Source: Guillardia theta CCMP2712
Lineage: Eukaryota; Cryptophyceae; Pyrenomonadales; Geminigeraceae
Direction of reading: 5' to 3'
DNA: 64,000 bases
Assembly (NCBI RefSeq): GCF_000315625.1
Contig: NW_005434657.1
Span: forward strand, 939,430 to 1,003,429
Position numbers and translations under genes: made by a program. Shown here one piece after another: positions 39,271-49,998 of the stretch (within the stretch, counting starts at the first letter, position 1; the number at the start of each line of letters is the position of its first letter). Below the pieces are notes generated by a model. The model saw nothing but the letters and a program-made list of their open reading frames with translations. It was not told the DNA's origin and did not search any database.

Positions 39271-40361
39271 AACTTCTCTTCTGCCCACCCCACCCCTGGA
39301 ATTAAGTTCACTCTCAATCTACCCCACCCTAATTCTCACCATCACCCTGACCTAGAAGTCCCGTGTGTACTCTCATGATAATTCCTAGCTACTACCGGTA
39401 CATCAGTACCCCTCACCCCTCTGACAACTAACCCCACCCTCCATGTACAAGGTAACACGATGGTAAAGATCCGAAAAAGATCCGTGTCTCTTGGAACACC
39501 CTACCCTACTATGAGTATATGGACCCTACAATCTCCTGAATTACCCGTTCTTGCATGGGTATATTTGTGGTGGACACTGGATGGGGTACCTACCCCCACC
39601 ACCTCTATCCAACAAGAAATTTTGGGGGCGCTGGTTGGGCATAGCCTTGCGTATAGTACCCCTCTGGGACCTCTATTTTGATGGGGTGGTGAAAGGTATC
39701 GTGACCGGCTTTTAGGGCCACCAAAGGTCGCTACCAACTAAGGGCCGGACCACCCCTACCCTATTTTCATCAAACAACTACCCTGGAAAAACGATCAGGG
39801 ACCCCACAACCCCCTCATTTGTTCACCCCCTCTCAGGCCCCACTTAGACGCACAGTCACCCCAAAATGTTCAGTCAAAGGTACCCGTACTTATACAAAAT
39901 TCACCCACCCCTCCCTCAAATCTTCAGTTCACAATGGCTTTTCGAGGACCCCTACCCCCTAAATTGTCTCGACCCTTTCCGAACTTTGGATTCCCTGGCC
40001 ATGCCTTTGTAGCCTCCATCTTCCTGCATTGTTTCGTCCTCCGCTCCTCTCCTCCCCTCTCCGCTCCTCTCCTCTCCTCTCCCCTCCTCTCCTCTGCTTC
40101 CTCCCCTCTCCTCACCTCTCCCTTCTTCTTATCCCCTCTCCTCACCTCACCTCTCCCTTCTTCTTATCCCCTCCCCTCCCCTCGCATCATAACCTGCTCT
40201 CTGCGCGCCCCCCAGCTTCCGGGTTTGTGGGCTTTCTGATTCGATCTTCTCTTTCGCTCGTTTTGTCCGTTGGCAAGCTCCTTCATTGCTTCTTCTTGTA
40301 TCGGGTGTCGTGCTATCTACGGGTAGCACGGTGAAAGAGTCTGAGCAAGAGGAGTGGAAGG
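39271..40361. other. GGGTAGGG-type spacer, then CT-rich upstream region of the MAP kinase
   Basis: 39280-39960 repeats the CCCTACCC/CACCCC texture. 40040-40185 is a long TCCTC/CCTCTC pyrimidine tract. No gene. Confidence 0.5.
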
Positions 40362-41837
40362 ATGACGTGTACCGCCATGGACAGCTCTCCGCAGCTGCCG
40401 TCAGGTAACTAAAGCCCGCTCTCTACCCTTGCCCTCTCTTGAATCGCACCATGGCCTCATCTCCGATCTGCGTCCAGTGCTGCTTGTCTCTTCCATTCGT
40501 GTTATGTCGCAACCTGGTGCTTGACTAGTCTGACATCGCATGCAGGACCCTCTTCTATCCCCGCACACCGACGGGCCTCTGATTCTCTGGAAGAGAGCAT
40601 CTCGACGCCGCAGAACAGCAAGGCGCCGGAAGTCCTGGACCTGCGCAACAAGTCGGCGTCATGCTCGGTCTTCGAGCTTGCAAACCGATACACGGTGAAG
40701 AAGGTGATCGGAAAGGGAGCTTTTGGTTGTGTCGTAGCAGGAGAGGACGAGTTCGGTAACCCGGTAGCTATCAAGAAGCTCAGTCATGCCGTCTCCGACA
40801 GCCGCTCGTCTCGACGGCTCCTCCGTGAGCTGAGATTTCTCCGCCACGTTCGGGGACACCCCAACGTCATCTCAGTGGAGGATGTGGTGGTGAAGCAGAG
40901 GGGCGGTGAGGTGGACGTGTACATCGTGACGGAGCTCATGGAGGCGGACCTGGAGCAGATCATCAAGTCCTCCCAGGCCCTCACGACCGAGCACGTCCGT
41001 TGCCTCATCTTTCAGATCATCAACGGGCTCCGGCACATCCACTCGGCCGGGATCGTCCACAGGGACCTGAAGCCTGCCAACATGATCGTGGACTCAGAGT
41101 GCCGGCTCAAGATCTGCGACCTCGGGCTCAGCCGGCACATCGCCGACCCGTCGGTCTCGCAGCACTACGACGCCAAGTTCACCGACTACGTGGTCACTCG
41201 GTGGTACCGCGCTCCTGAGCTGCTGCTGGGGAACAGGATCTACGACCACAAGGTGGACTTGTGGGCAGCTGGTTGTATCCTGGGGGAGCTGCTGGGGAGG
41301 AAGGCGCTGTTCAAGGGGTCAGACACTGGAGACATGCTGAGGAAGCAGGTGGGAGTGATAGGAAGCCCCTCGGAGGCGGACCTGGCGATGCTGACAGGAG
41401 ACGAGGCCGCGAGGAACTACATGAGAAAGATGCCGGTGCGGCCCCGGGTGAACTCGTTCGAGCTCTTCCCGGGGGGAGACTTGGCGGCGCTGGAGCTGCT
41501 GGACTCGTTGCTGCAGTGGGACAGCAGGCGGAGGATCGGAGCCGACGAGGCACTAAGGAGCTCCTTCCTTCTCGAGCTGTTCGAACCCGCCAGCAGCCTT
41601 GCCACCAACCACTGCGAACTCGCAGCGATCTCGTGCGGGTCGTTGGGGAGCGAGCAAGTGACGAACTTGATCTTCCTGGAAGGAGCCCTGTGGAGGACGA
41701 GGAGCGGACATCGCTGTTCCCCTATCGACCTGGAGATGCGCAGCAACCCGCGGGTCCCTCACTTTTGCGCATGCTCGTGCGGGCAGAAGTTCAGGAGGGG
41801 ATGCGACTTTCTGCAGCACTTAGAGGGCCTCGCATGA
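40362..41837 (+). CDS. MAP kinase (CMGC group) with TDY activation loop
   Basis: Two exons, 40362-40404 and 40546-41837, intron 141 bp, 444 aa. Kinase domain from about residue 60: glycine loop GKGAFGCVV, catalytic Lys in VAIKKLSH, HRDLKPANMI, CDLGLSR (DLG in place of DFG), activation loop FTDYVVTRWYRAPEL with the TDY dual-phosphorylation motif, VDLWAAGCILGELLGRK. The N-terminal 50 residues are Ser/Pro-rich. After the kinase domain the tail ends in HFCACSCGQKFRRGCDFLQH, a Cys/His cluster resembling a degenerate C2H2 finger, unusual for a MAPK. Cytosolic/nuclear signalling role inferred from family. Confidence 0.92.
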
Positions 41838-42122
41838 TGGGGACGGTGAAGGAGGAGAAGGGGGGGAGGGAGGAAGGGAGGGAGGGAGGAGACTCTGAGA
41901 AGGAGTGAGACAGGAGAGCTTCAAGATAGGAGGGCAAGTGGCTCTGAGCAGGAGGGAGAACCTCCTGCGAGCCGATTGCTCCTCCTTCTGATTCTACTGA
42001 TCGCCTCTGACTTCCTTGACTTGAGAACTGCTGCTACCAAGGCTACAGCCCGTATGAAGAAGGAACAAGTTCATTCTCTTATCCTTAGTCATTCTTTTAA
42101 TGAAAGCAAAGACTTTCACCGC

Positions 42123-42362
42123 TCCTCTCCTGACTTGTCTGCTGTCTCCTCTCCTGACTTGTCTGCTGTCTCCTCTCCTGACTTGTCTGCTGTCTCCTCT
42201 CCTGACTTGTCTGCTGTCTCCTCTCCTGACTTGTCGACTGTCTCCTCTCCTGACTTGTCGGCTGTCTCCTCTCCTGACTTGTCGGCTGTCTCCTCTCCTG
42301 ACTTGTCGGCTGTCTCCTCTCCTGACTTGTCTGCTGTCTCCTCTCCTGACTTGTCTGCTGTC
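42123..42362 (+). repeat. 24-bp tandem repeat, 10 copies
   Basis: Unit TCCTCTCCTGACTTGTCTGC plus TGTC; in one frame reads SSPDLSAV. A plus-strand frame through it (first ATG about 42054, stop 42512) exists but I cannot tell whether it is translated. Confidence 0.85.
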
Positions 42363-43106
42363 TCCTCTCCTGAGTTCTTAGTGTTCTCTCGCTCTTTTGC
42401 CTTGTCGGTCGCTTTCAGGGCTGAAATCGCTCGGAGCTTCGATGAGATTGACCGCAGGGCGTCCTTGTATGACTTGTCGCCTCCTCGCCCTCTCAGCGGC
42501 TGCTGCCCCTGATCCCTTGCTTGCTTGCTGCTGTCCCACTGCCCAGCTCATTAGAAGGATAGAGGCAGGAGAGAGCAGAAGAGAGCAGGAGGATAGAGCA
42601 GGAGGATGGAGCAGGAGGATGGAGGCAGAAGAGAGGAGGAGGAGAGAGGAGGAGCACGCGATGAGGATGTGGACGAGGAGTGATTTGGACGGGGCATGCC
42701 AAGGACGGAGGAAGGGAAAGGAGGGGAAGGGGGAGGGAGGAGGGAGGGAGGAAGGAGGGGGAGGGAGGGAGGGGTATTCGATTCTGACCGATGGGGCTGA
42801 TGTAGCGAGAAGACTCCAGCTGTTTGAAATCTCAGCTGAGACTTTCATCGACTTTCTCACCTCAACGTTCGCTGCGACTTTTCCTGTCCCGCTCCTCCCT
42901 CTCCATCTCCTACAGCACCGTCAGCTTCCTTTACCTCCTTCCTCTGCTTGTGCCTCTGCCTCTGCCTCTGCCTCTGCCTCTGCCCCCCCCCCCCCCCTCC
43001 CACCTTTATCCCTCGCCTCCCTGCTCCCTCCTTCTCGACTCTTTCTCTCTGCTCTTTGATTCCTTGTCCTGCTCCTTCTAATCGTCGTCACCTTGCGCTT
43101 CAGACG

Positions 43107-43469
43107 TCCGCATGGTCATCGGGCTCAGGCTATTCTGCATGGGGGAGCAAGAAGGACTGCAGACACAAGCCAAGAGAGGAAGCGGCAGGTGGAAGGGAGA
43201 AGAGGAGAGGGAGAAAGGTAAGCAACGGGAAGAATGAAAGAAGGAGAGTGAGGGCAGAGGGAGAAGGAGAAGTAGTAGTAGTAGTATGCTAGGTAGGTTT
43301 ACATGGCTTGAGGGAATACCTTAATTTGAAGGAAGACGAAGTTGTTTCGAGGAGCAAACTTGACGTGTCGAGATCTCTCGGAGCCTCTGAGGTCAAGCAA
43401 GTGAGGAGGAGAAGCTTGTGGGTTGGGCCTTACGAGCAAGAGCGTCACTCTTGTCCTCCTCTCCCTTGA
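43107..43469 (+). CDS. Possible last two exons of an unidentified plus-strand gene
   Basis: An exon-like stretch ending GGGAGAAAG|gtaagc near 43217 can be joined, phase 0, to an exon starting after TATGCTAG near 43290 and ending at TGA 43469 (GLHGLREYLNLKEDEVVSRS, then KLDVSRSLGASEVKQVRRRS). The last exon reads like a real protein, but the upstream structure is unclear and the region is GA/CT-rich. Would converge on the minus-strand gene ending at 43739. Confidence 0.3.
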
Positions 43470-43738
43470 ACAGATCCACACTCACACACGCGTCAAGCAT
43501 CTCACTGCATTATTCATTAGCTTCCCTGCCCTCCCCCTCCTCCTCCTCCTCCTCCTCCTTTTTCCCCTCCTCCTCCTCCAGCTTTTCCCCCACCCTCCTA
43601 CTCTACGCATCGTACTCCTCCTCCTCCTCCTCCTCTCCTCCTCCTCTCCTCCTCTCCTCCTCCTCCTCCTCGTTTTCCCCCTCCTCCAGCTTTCCCCTTC
43701 TCTCTCCTCTTCCCTCTGTTCTCACCTGCGTCGAGCAG

Positions 43739-45154
43739 TCAAAGGTGTCGAGCAAGCTTCGACAAGCTCGGTGACGGTGGAGTTGCACGCCTGCAGTGAA
43801 AATCGAGACAGGAGGTGTGAGAGCAGGGGGAGGAGGGGGAGGAGGAGGAGGAGAGAAGAAACCTGCGCAGTAAGGTAGAGGCAGACCCTGAATCCTGCAA
43901 GGTTGATACATCCGGACGAGCTGCAAGACAAAGATCAAACAGAATCATCTTTACAAATAAAACAATGAGACGAGGAGGAGGAGGAGGAGGAAGCAGGATA
44001 GAGGAGAGAGGAGGAGAGAAGAGGAGAGAAGAGGAGAGGAGAGGAGAGGAGCACGAGAAGAGATGTACTTGCTGGAAGGCAATCGTCGGAGCTTGCTTGC
44101 TATCATTCCTCTCGTTCAGCAGGAGCAACTTAAGTTCCTTCTGCTCACCTGAGGAGCTCGTCCTCGTCGCTTCCACTTGCGTCCTCGCACTCCTCGTTCT
44201 GGTGAGGGTCTGCTGGAGCGTCAGCTGACGGCAGAGAGCCGCAAACTTGACCGGAGGGCCGTGGGGGACGAGATGATCTCTTCCTGCCTCTTGGCCGTTG
44301 ACCTTGAAGCTCAGACCTGAGAACGATGACCGACGCCAGCTCAGAATCAGCTGGACTCACCCTGACGGAAAATTTCCATGGCTCGATTCTTTCGGAGGCG
44401 AAAGGGCAAGAGGTCACCTGAGAAGGCATGAGGAAAGAGAGAAAGGGTGAGAGAGAAGTGGATGGGTTGAGGGTGAGGAAGAGACGGAGAGGGAGAGAGA
44501 GAAAGCGAAGTAGATATCAAGTTACCATGCGAGAGAATCTTGAGGAATCGATTCAAGCTCATCTGAGCATGCGTCACAAGGAGCAAGAAGATGTGTGGGA
44601 GGAGTCGAGGTAAGAGAAGGTGGAGGAGGAGGAGGAGGAGGAGGAGGAGAGGGGGGGGGGGAGGAGAGAGGAGGGAGCTAAAGTCACCTTATTGGAAGGG
44701 TCTCTTCCCCTGTCAAACTCGTTGAAGAGGAAGTTGATTTTCTGTGAGGGTGTCACAAGCGAAGCGACAGGGCGAGCAGGCGGTCACTTGCTCCACGTTC
44801 TCTCTCAACATCTTCGCGAGCTGCACCAGTGTGAGCGCACAAGACAAGAGAGAGGAGAAGGGGATAGGGGAGGGAGGAGGGGATAGAGCAGGGGGAGGGG
44901 ATACAGGAAGAGAAGGGGGTAGAGGAGGGGGAGGGGGGAGGAGGGGATAGAGGGAAGTGGGAAGGGGAGGGGTAGGGGAGGGGGAAGGAAGTTGAGGGAG
45001 AGGGAGTAGAGGAAGATGGAGCAGAAAGAGAGAAGTAAGTGAGTAACCTGAATGTTCCCAAGGGAGGATTTTCTTCTTTTCAGGGCAAAGCTGATCGTTG
45101 GATGTCAGTAACAGGAGGAAGCAAGGAGAAGACTCGCCTTGCTGCTGCCCGATG

Positions 45155-45191
<37 letters not shown>

Positions 45192-46683
45192 CCGCTCGCT
45201 CTACCTTGCTCCACTAACGTGCTCGTCACTCCTCCAACTGTAAGCAAGTAAGGAATGAAACTCCCCTCGCAACCTTCTCACTCGATGTGTGCGGCCGCTC
45301 TAGCCTGACTGAGGGTTTCCAGGTGACTCTCGACCCCCTCCTGGGGTTGGTCGTATGCGGCCGAGGCTCGTCCTCCTCTTTCGAGCTGCGATTGAGAGCA
45401 AGGTGGTGGAAAGGATGAGCAGCGGGAGCATCGCTGACGAGCGAGTGCGAGATTCTCCTCCTCCGCTCCAGCAAGCTGAAGTTCATCTCCTCTCGCAGGA
45501 ACTGTCGGTGGCTCTCGAAGATTTTATCTCTCTCGCTCGTCTCGTCGAGGGTCCAGGCGCCAGCAGCAAGCTTGTCTTCCAGCACGCTCTCCTCCCTCAC
45601 CAGCTTGTTCTCCATGCTCCTCTGCAGACTCGCTACCACCTTGCCGAAGTTCCCACCGCCCACGGACTTGGGGTGAGCGAGAGTCAGTCGCGGGTCCGCC
45701 TCAAAGTCCGATTCCTCGAGCTGCTTGAGGATTCTTTCCTTGCTCACGTTGTGGAACTTTGAGAGTCGGAGGTTGGCGGCAGCGCGCTCGGAGGCAGCGG
45801 CGAGTGTGCGATCTTTCTTCTGATCAGCCAGGTAAGACCTCACTGCACTCCACAGCACCGCGTCGCTCTTGGCCTTGAGCTTCGCTCCGTCGTTCTCCTC
45901 TTTGGTCTCCGACTTCCACACCTGGAGGCAATAGGAGCAGGGGCCGGCGGGGGAGGTGACAGAGATGAAGTACTTGCCGTACCCGAAGTTGGGGTCCTTG
46001 GAAGAGATCTCGATCTTGTCTGCTCCATCTCCCTGCGACCGCCAGTCGAAGTTGCGCTCGGAGGGTTCGGAGTGCGAGCGGGAGACGAACAGGTCAGGGT
46101 CACTCTCCTCATCCTGAGGCTGAACGAGGATGTGCAGCTGTGCCGAGAAGTTTCCGCGCGGCTTTGACAGCTGAACGAGGTAGACCTGTCGCGAGAACTG
46201 CGGGATGTGCGCGCGATCGACGACAGGAGTGTGGGAGATCTTGAGCTCCTTAAGCGTGCGCTGCTTGTTCTTGGACGGGTCGTTGGGCCCGACATCAGCG
46301 TACCGACAAGCCTCGTGAAGGTTCTCAAGGTAGGCGATCTTGGCTCCCCACACCTGTTGCCTCACACATCAAACACGCAGCTCCTGACCGAGACCTCCGA
46401 CCTTGACCCGCTTGCAGTCCTCGACTGCAGTCCTGCCCTGAACAATGAGCGACTGATGCTGCCAACAGTGGTTGAGTCCACAAGCCTCACGAGCTAACGC
46501 ACAAGCTACCTCGTTCTCCAGTGCCGCGGACTCAAACCAGGTTCCCCATTGGCAAGGATGAACCCCTTGAGACTTCTTTCGTCTCGTTTCTTCCGGGACC
46601 CCCCTCTCTGTTTCATCATCATCGGAGGGTTTGCCTGCTGACCGGATTCTCCTTAACAAACTCGGTTTTGCTTTCTTCTCCAT
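43739..46683 (-). CDS. Ten-exon gene of unknown function with a C2/PPC-like beta-sandwich segment
   Basis: Exons on the minus strand: 46683-46510, 46353-45239, 45090-45048, 44820-44788, 44741-44688, 44562-44526, 44417-44361, 44316-44149, 43920-43863, 43790-43739. All junctions are GT-AG and the phases add up to 596 aa; the 45239/45090 junction is the least certain. Residues about 105-200 (VYLVQLSKPRGNFSAQLHIL, ESDPDLFVSRS, KIEISSKDPNFGYGKYFISV) look like a secreted-type beta-sandwich repeat (PPC or C2-like). Later parts are helical and charged; FLFNEFDRGRDPSNK then MSLNRFLKIL recalls an EF-hand helix-loop-helix but the loop lacks canonical ligands. No membrane segment. I do not recognise the family. 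Confidence 0.6.
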
Positions 46684-47940
46684 TCACGACACAACCGAAC
46701 GGTCAAATCCAATGAGCTTGCATGAGTCTACACCAGAGCCAAACCCAGTCATCGACTCAAAATAGATAATGAAGAGTAATGAAGAACTCGTACCAAGATC
46801 GCCTTAGATTCTACACATACAGCATGCCACACTCTATCATATGATCTTCACACATTATGATTTCCAAGTTGTGATGAAAAAACCTCACTTAGGATAAGTC
46901 TGTGGCCAACTTCGACTGCACGCATTTGTCTGTCTTGAATCCCTGTCCATTTGACAACATCAGTATCTCTCTTTCGAATCAAACCCGGTTCAAAGTCCAT
47001 CATTGTCCTACTGATCTCTCTTCTCTTCTTTCTCCCAAGTCCACTTTTGTTCTCCCGATTAATATCTCACTTGTCCTGTCCTCTCGGCTCCCTCCTCGCT
47101 GCTGTCACTTTTCTACGAACATGATGTACGTTCATGTCAAGTTGGGACGTTGAGCCCCCCGCGTCCCCACTCAGACTAATCGTTTAGTCAACTGCATATT
47201 TACTCAACTGTTGCTATGGTGAGGCGGACCTGCAGGGTGTCCCTGCTGACATAAAATGGGGCAAAAGCTCGCGTACGGCCCACCCCTCTTAACCCCAGTA
47301 GAAGTACCCCACCCTATGTGCACATGTATCCTGAAAAAAGCAGTTTATGGACCCCTTGTAATGAGTCTCGTCTTACGGAGATATGATGTAGAGGGGGTAG
47401 GGTACTTGTTATAAGCCGCATTCTGTAGATAGTGTGGTACAAATGACAAGCTGGGGCCCCCATTTATAACTCATGGTAGTGAACCGAGTTCTAAAACGTA
47501 AGTCATTGGTACTGAATGTGTGCACTATCCGATACTTATGATACAAATATGAAAAAATTATTCAGACAGTACAACAGAAACTTTAATAATGTTTTTATGA
47601 TTTTTTTGTAGTTTTTATTTGTACTTCTTTGAAAAAACATATAGCAGTCACCGACGCTTAGGTGACCGCACGGGAATGGCTTCATGGCTAACAGCAGCGG
47701 CAGTTAGCAACAAGCGAGGAGAGGGCGGCATGAGAGGGGGGGGGGGGGGTGAAGCGAAGTTGTAACAGGGGAGAAGGAAGATTGAGAGCAGAGGGTGGAG
47801 GGCGCAGAAGAAGGGAAACCATCGCAAGGAGCAGGGCATGGCTACTATCTTTTCTGAGTGCTTGCTAGGAGAAGAAGTTCTACCGGATCCATTTGGGTGT
47901 CTCACCTTCGTCGCCGTCCGCAAAGTCTTTGTCAACCGAG
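46684..47940. other. Intergenic, includes GGGTAGGG-type stretch
   Basis: 46684-47150 ordinary DNA without a convincing gene; 47260-47480 contains the CCCCACCCTA/GGGTAGGG texture again; 47480-47640 is AT-rich; 47640-47880 contains a G-run and presumably the rhodopsin promoter and 5' UTR. Confidence 0.5.
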
Positions 47941-49716
47941 ATGACTGATTCAACTCCGATCGACAGCAACCTGCAGTACCTGCGAACCCCGATAGTCCAG
48001 GCCATGGGTACCATGTCTGTTTGTTGCTTCTGTCAGGCTGACTGCACTAGATTGGGTCGGATTCATCGCTCTCAGTGGCACTGCGGCAACACTTGCTTAC
48101 CGTTTGTTCACTTTCGTTCCTCCGAACTCGGATGTCCTCTACTTCTTCGGTTCGTCCTTGACTGGCAAAATGCAAGCCCTTATTGTTCAGACAGGTTACA
48201 GAGAGCATGGAATGATTTCTCTCTATGTCAATCTCTTTGCAGGGGTTGCATATGTAAGTGAAGAAGGATGTTATTTTGCTTTTGACTTGTTGCTCCTCCC
48301 AGTATGCCAAAGTCTGCTCGCATCTTTCGGGCGATGTCAATGGTGAATTCAACATTGTCGCGTACAAATACTTTGACTATCTCATCACCTGTCCTCTATT
48401 GGTCTGCGAGTTGCTTGTGCTGCACTATGTGATGTCTGAAGATGTCTGAACAGACCTTCGATCTATTGAGCACATTGAACCTTCCTTACAAGATCACGTA
48501 TGCCATTTATGTGCTCGTCACCTTGTTCAGCGGCTTCATGGCTGCCAACTCGCCCAAGCCCGGAAGGTTCTTAGGAACGGAAAAGAGCTCGAATGACGTG
48601 AGTTTGCAGATACTTGTGGTTCGGCTTTGGCATGATCATCTTCTCATATACTTGGTTCAACATCATCTGCCTGGTGCAGGTGAGGCGAGCTCGCTAACGG
48701 GAGGACGAGCGAGTAAGGCTGCTGGCAGGTTCGATTCATCCAATACTTCAAGAAGAAAGTTTCGAACAACTCGAACACGAGCAAGAGAATGTCTATGGCC
48801 TCAAAAGCTGGTGTGCTGCTTGACCCGCATATCTCCTGCCTACCTCATGTTCTCCGCAGGATTTCGGAACAAGAACGTGAGGAATCCGCTGCAGACGGCT
48901 CTCTCCACCTACTTCTGCATCTGGATGGCCTATCCCATCTTGTGGATCCTCCTGGAGACCAACGCAATCTCTAGGGTGACCGAGCACTGTATTAACGTCG
49001 TCATGGACGTCCTTGCTAAATCCATATGTTCGAATTCTTGCACATGAAGTTGTTTGTGGTGACGAGCTTCCAGATGGGTTTGCTCTGCTCAGGTTTCAGC
49101 TGATCATGGACAAAGCACGGTTCGAGATGACGGAGCTTAAGGTCACTAAGGAAGATTTGCTCGAAGACTACAAGAATGAGAAGCAGCGAATGCGGGTGAG
49201 AATGTCATACACATTAAGGTATGCTCGCTAACTCTACGACAGGAGCTGCGTCGAAGAGCTCAGGCAGCACAGGACGGACAAGAGTCGTTCAGCGAAGACG
49301 AGGAGGAAGAGATGAGTAGACACAACAAGGAAGCTGATCGTCCTTCCAAGACAGAGGCCTCTTCAGCACCGACTCTCCCCATGTCTCAAATGCAACTTCA
49401 GGCGTTGATGCAGCAATTCTCTAACTTGCAAGCATCGTCGCCAGATCAGCAGCCGGTGACCCCAAACTTCCTCTCGGCACAGCCGTTCCCTCAAGCTCAG
49501 CCGTTCCCTCAAGCTCAGCCGTTCCCTCAAGCTCAGCCTGGCTTCCTTCAACAGGCTCAGAATCTGATGCCGAGACTTTCAGAATCGTCCGACAGTCCCA
49601 ACAACTCGTCACCTCTTCAGAGGCCTCATCCTCTCCCTCCCGCTGCTCCTCCCGCAAACGGTTCCAGGTTGCCTGGACAAGACTGGCGCTCGTCCATCAT
49701 GTTCACGCCTGAGTGA
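47941..49716 (+). CDS. Microbial-type rhodopsin of the cryptophyte BCCR (DTD-motif cation channelrhodopsin-like) class
   Basis: Nine exons: 47941-47975, 48037-48253, 48303-48401, 48454-48566, 48610-48679, 48729-48810, 48860-49027, 49074-49195, 49243-49716; introns 43-61 bp, 459 aa, no frame break. Seven helices. Helix C, spanning the 48401/48454 junction, reads YKYFDYLITCPLLTFDLL: bacteriorhodopsin positions 85/89/96 are Asp/Thr/Asp (the DTD set of proton pumps and BCCRs) and TCP matches channelrhodopsins. The Arg82 position is Lys. Helix F has STYFCIWMAYPILWILLE, close to known Guillardia channelrhodopsins. Helix G across 49027/49074 is VVMDVLAKSIY|GFALLRF, with Asp212 and the retinal-binding Lys. 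The cytoplasmic tail is acidic, then Gln/Pro-rich with three PFPQAQ repeats. Expected light-gated cation channel in a membrane; pump activity is possible. Confidence 0.92.
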
Positions 49717-49998
49717 TGCTGCAGACACACAACTCGTGAACAACATGAATTGAAACTTGATTAGCTCACTATAATTCTGTTGATGGCAGAAAGTTTGATT
49801 AATAATTCGGATTTTGAATAGATTGTGAATTCTATCATCCATCTTTCCTACACTAGTATGTAACAAGCTTCATCGAGTGTATCAAGCCGGAGGAGAGCGG
49901 TGTTTTGTCGGTTTAGATCAAGCAAGCTGCACACTCAACTGCTTCTGAATATATGATCCCATGAAATCCCCCAACGCGATCCTTCTTCCGCCTACGTA
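49717..49998. other. Convergent spacer between the rhodopsin and the repeat-exon gene
   Basis: AT-rich 3' flanking DNA of both genes; nothing else seen. Confidence 0.5.

Noticed and set aside
46902-47153. 83-codon plus-strand frame between the ten-exon gene and the rhodopsin
   Set aside because: No homology, no splice partner and ordinary composition; insufficient support.
48431-48450. 10-bp tandem duplication (GATGTCTGAA twice) that looked like a frameshift in the rhodopsin
   Set aside because: It lies inside the phase-0 intron 48402-48453; splicing joins TCPLL to TFDLL and restores helix C.
49028-49073. Apparent frame break just after the retinal-binding Lys
   Set aside because: A 46-bp GT-AG intron joins AKSIY to GFALLRF in frame, so the gene is intact.
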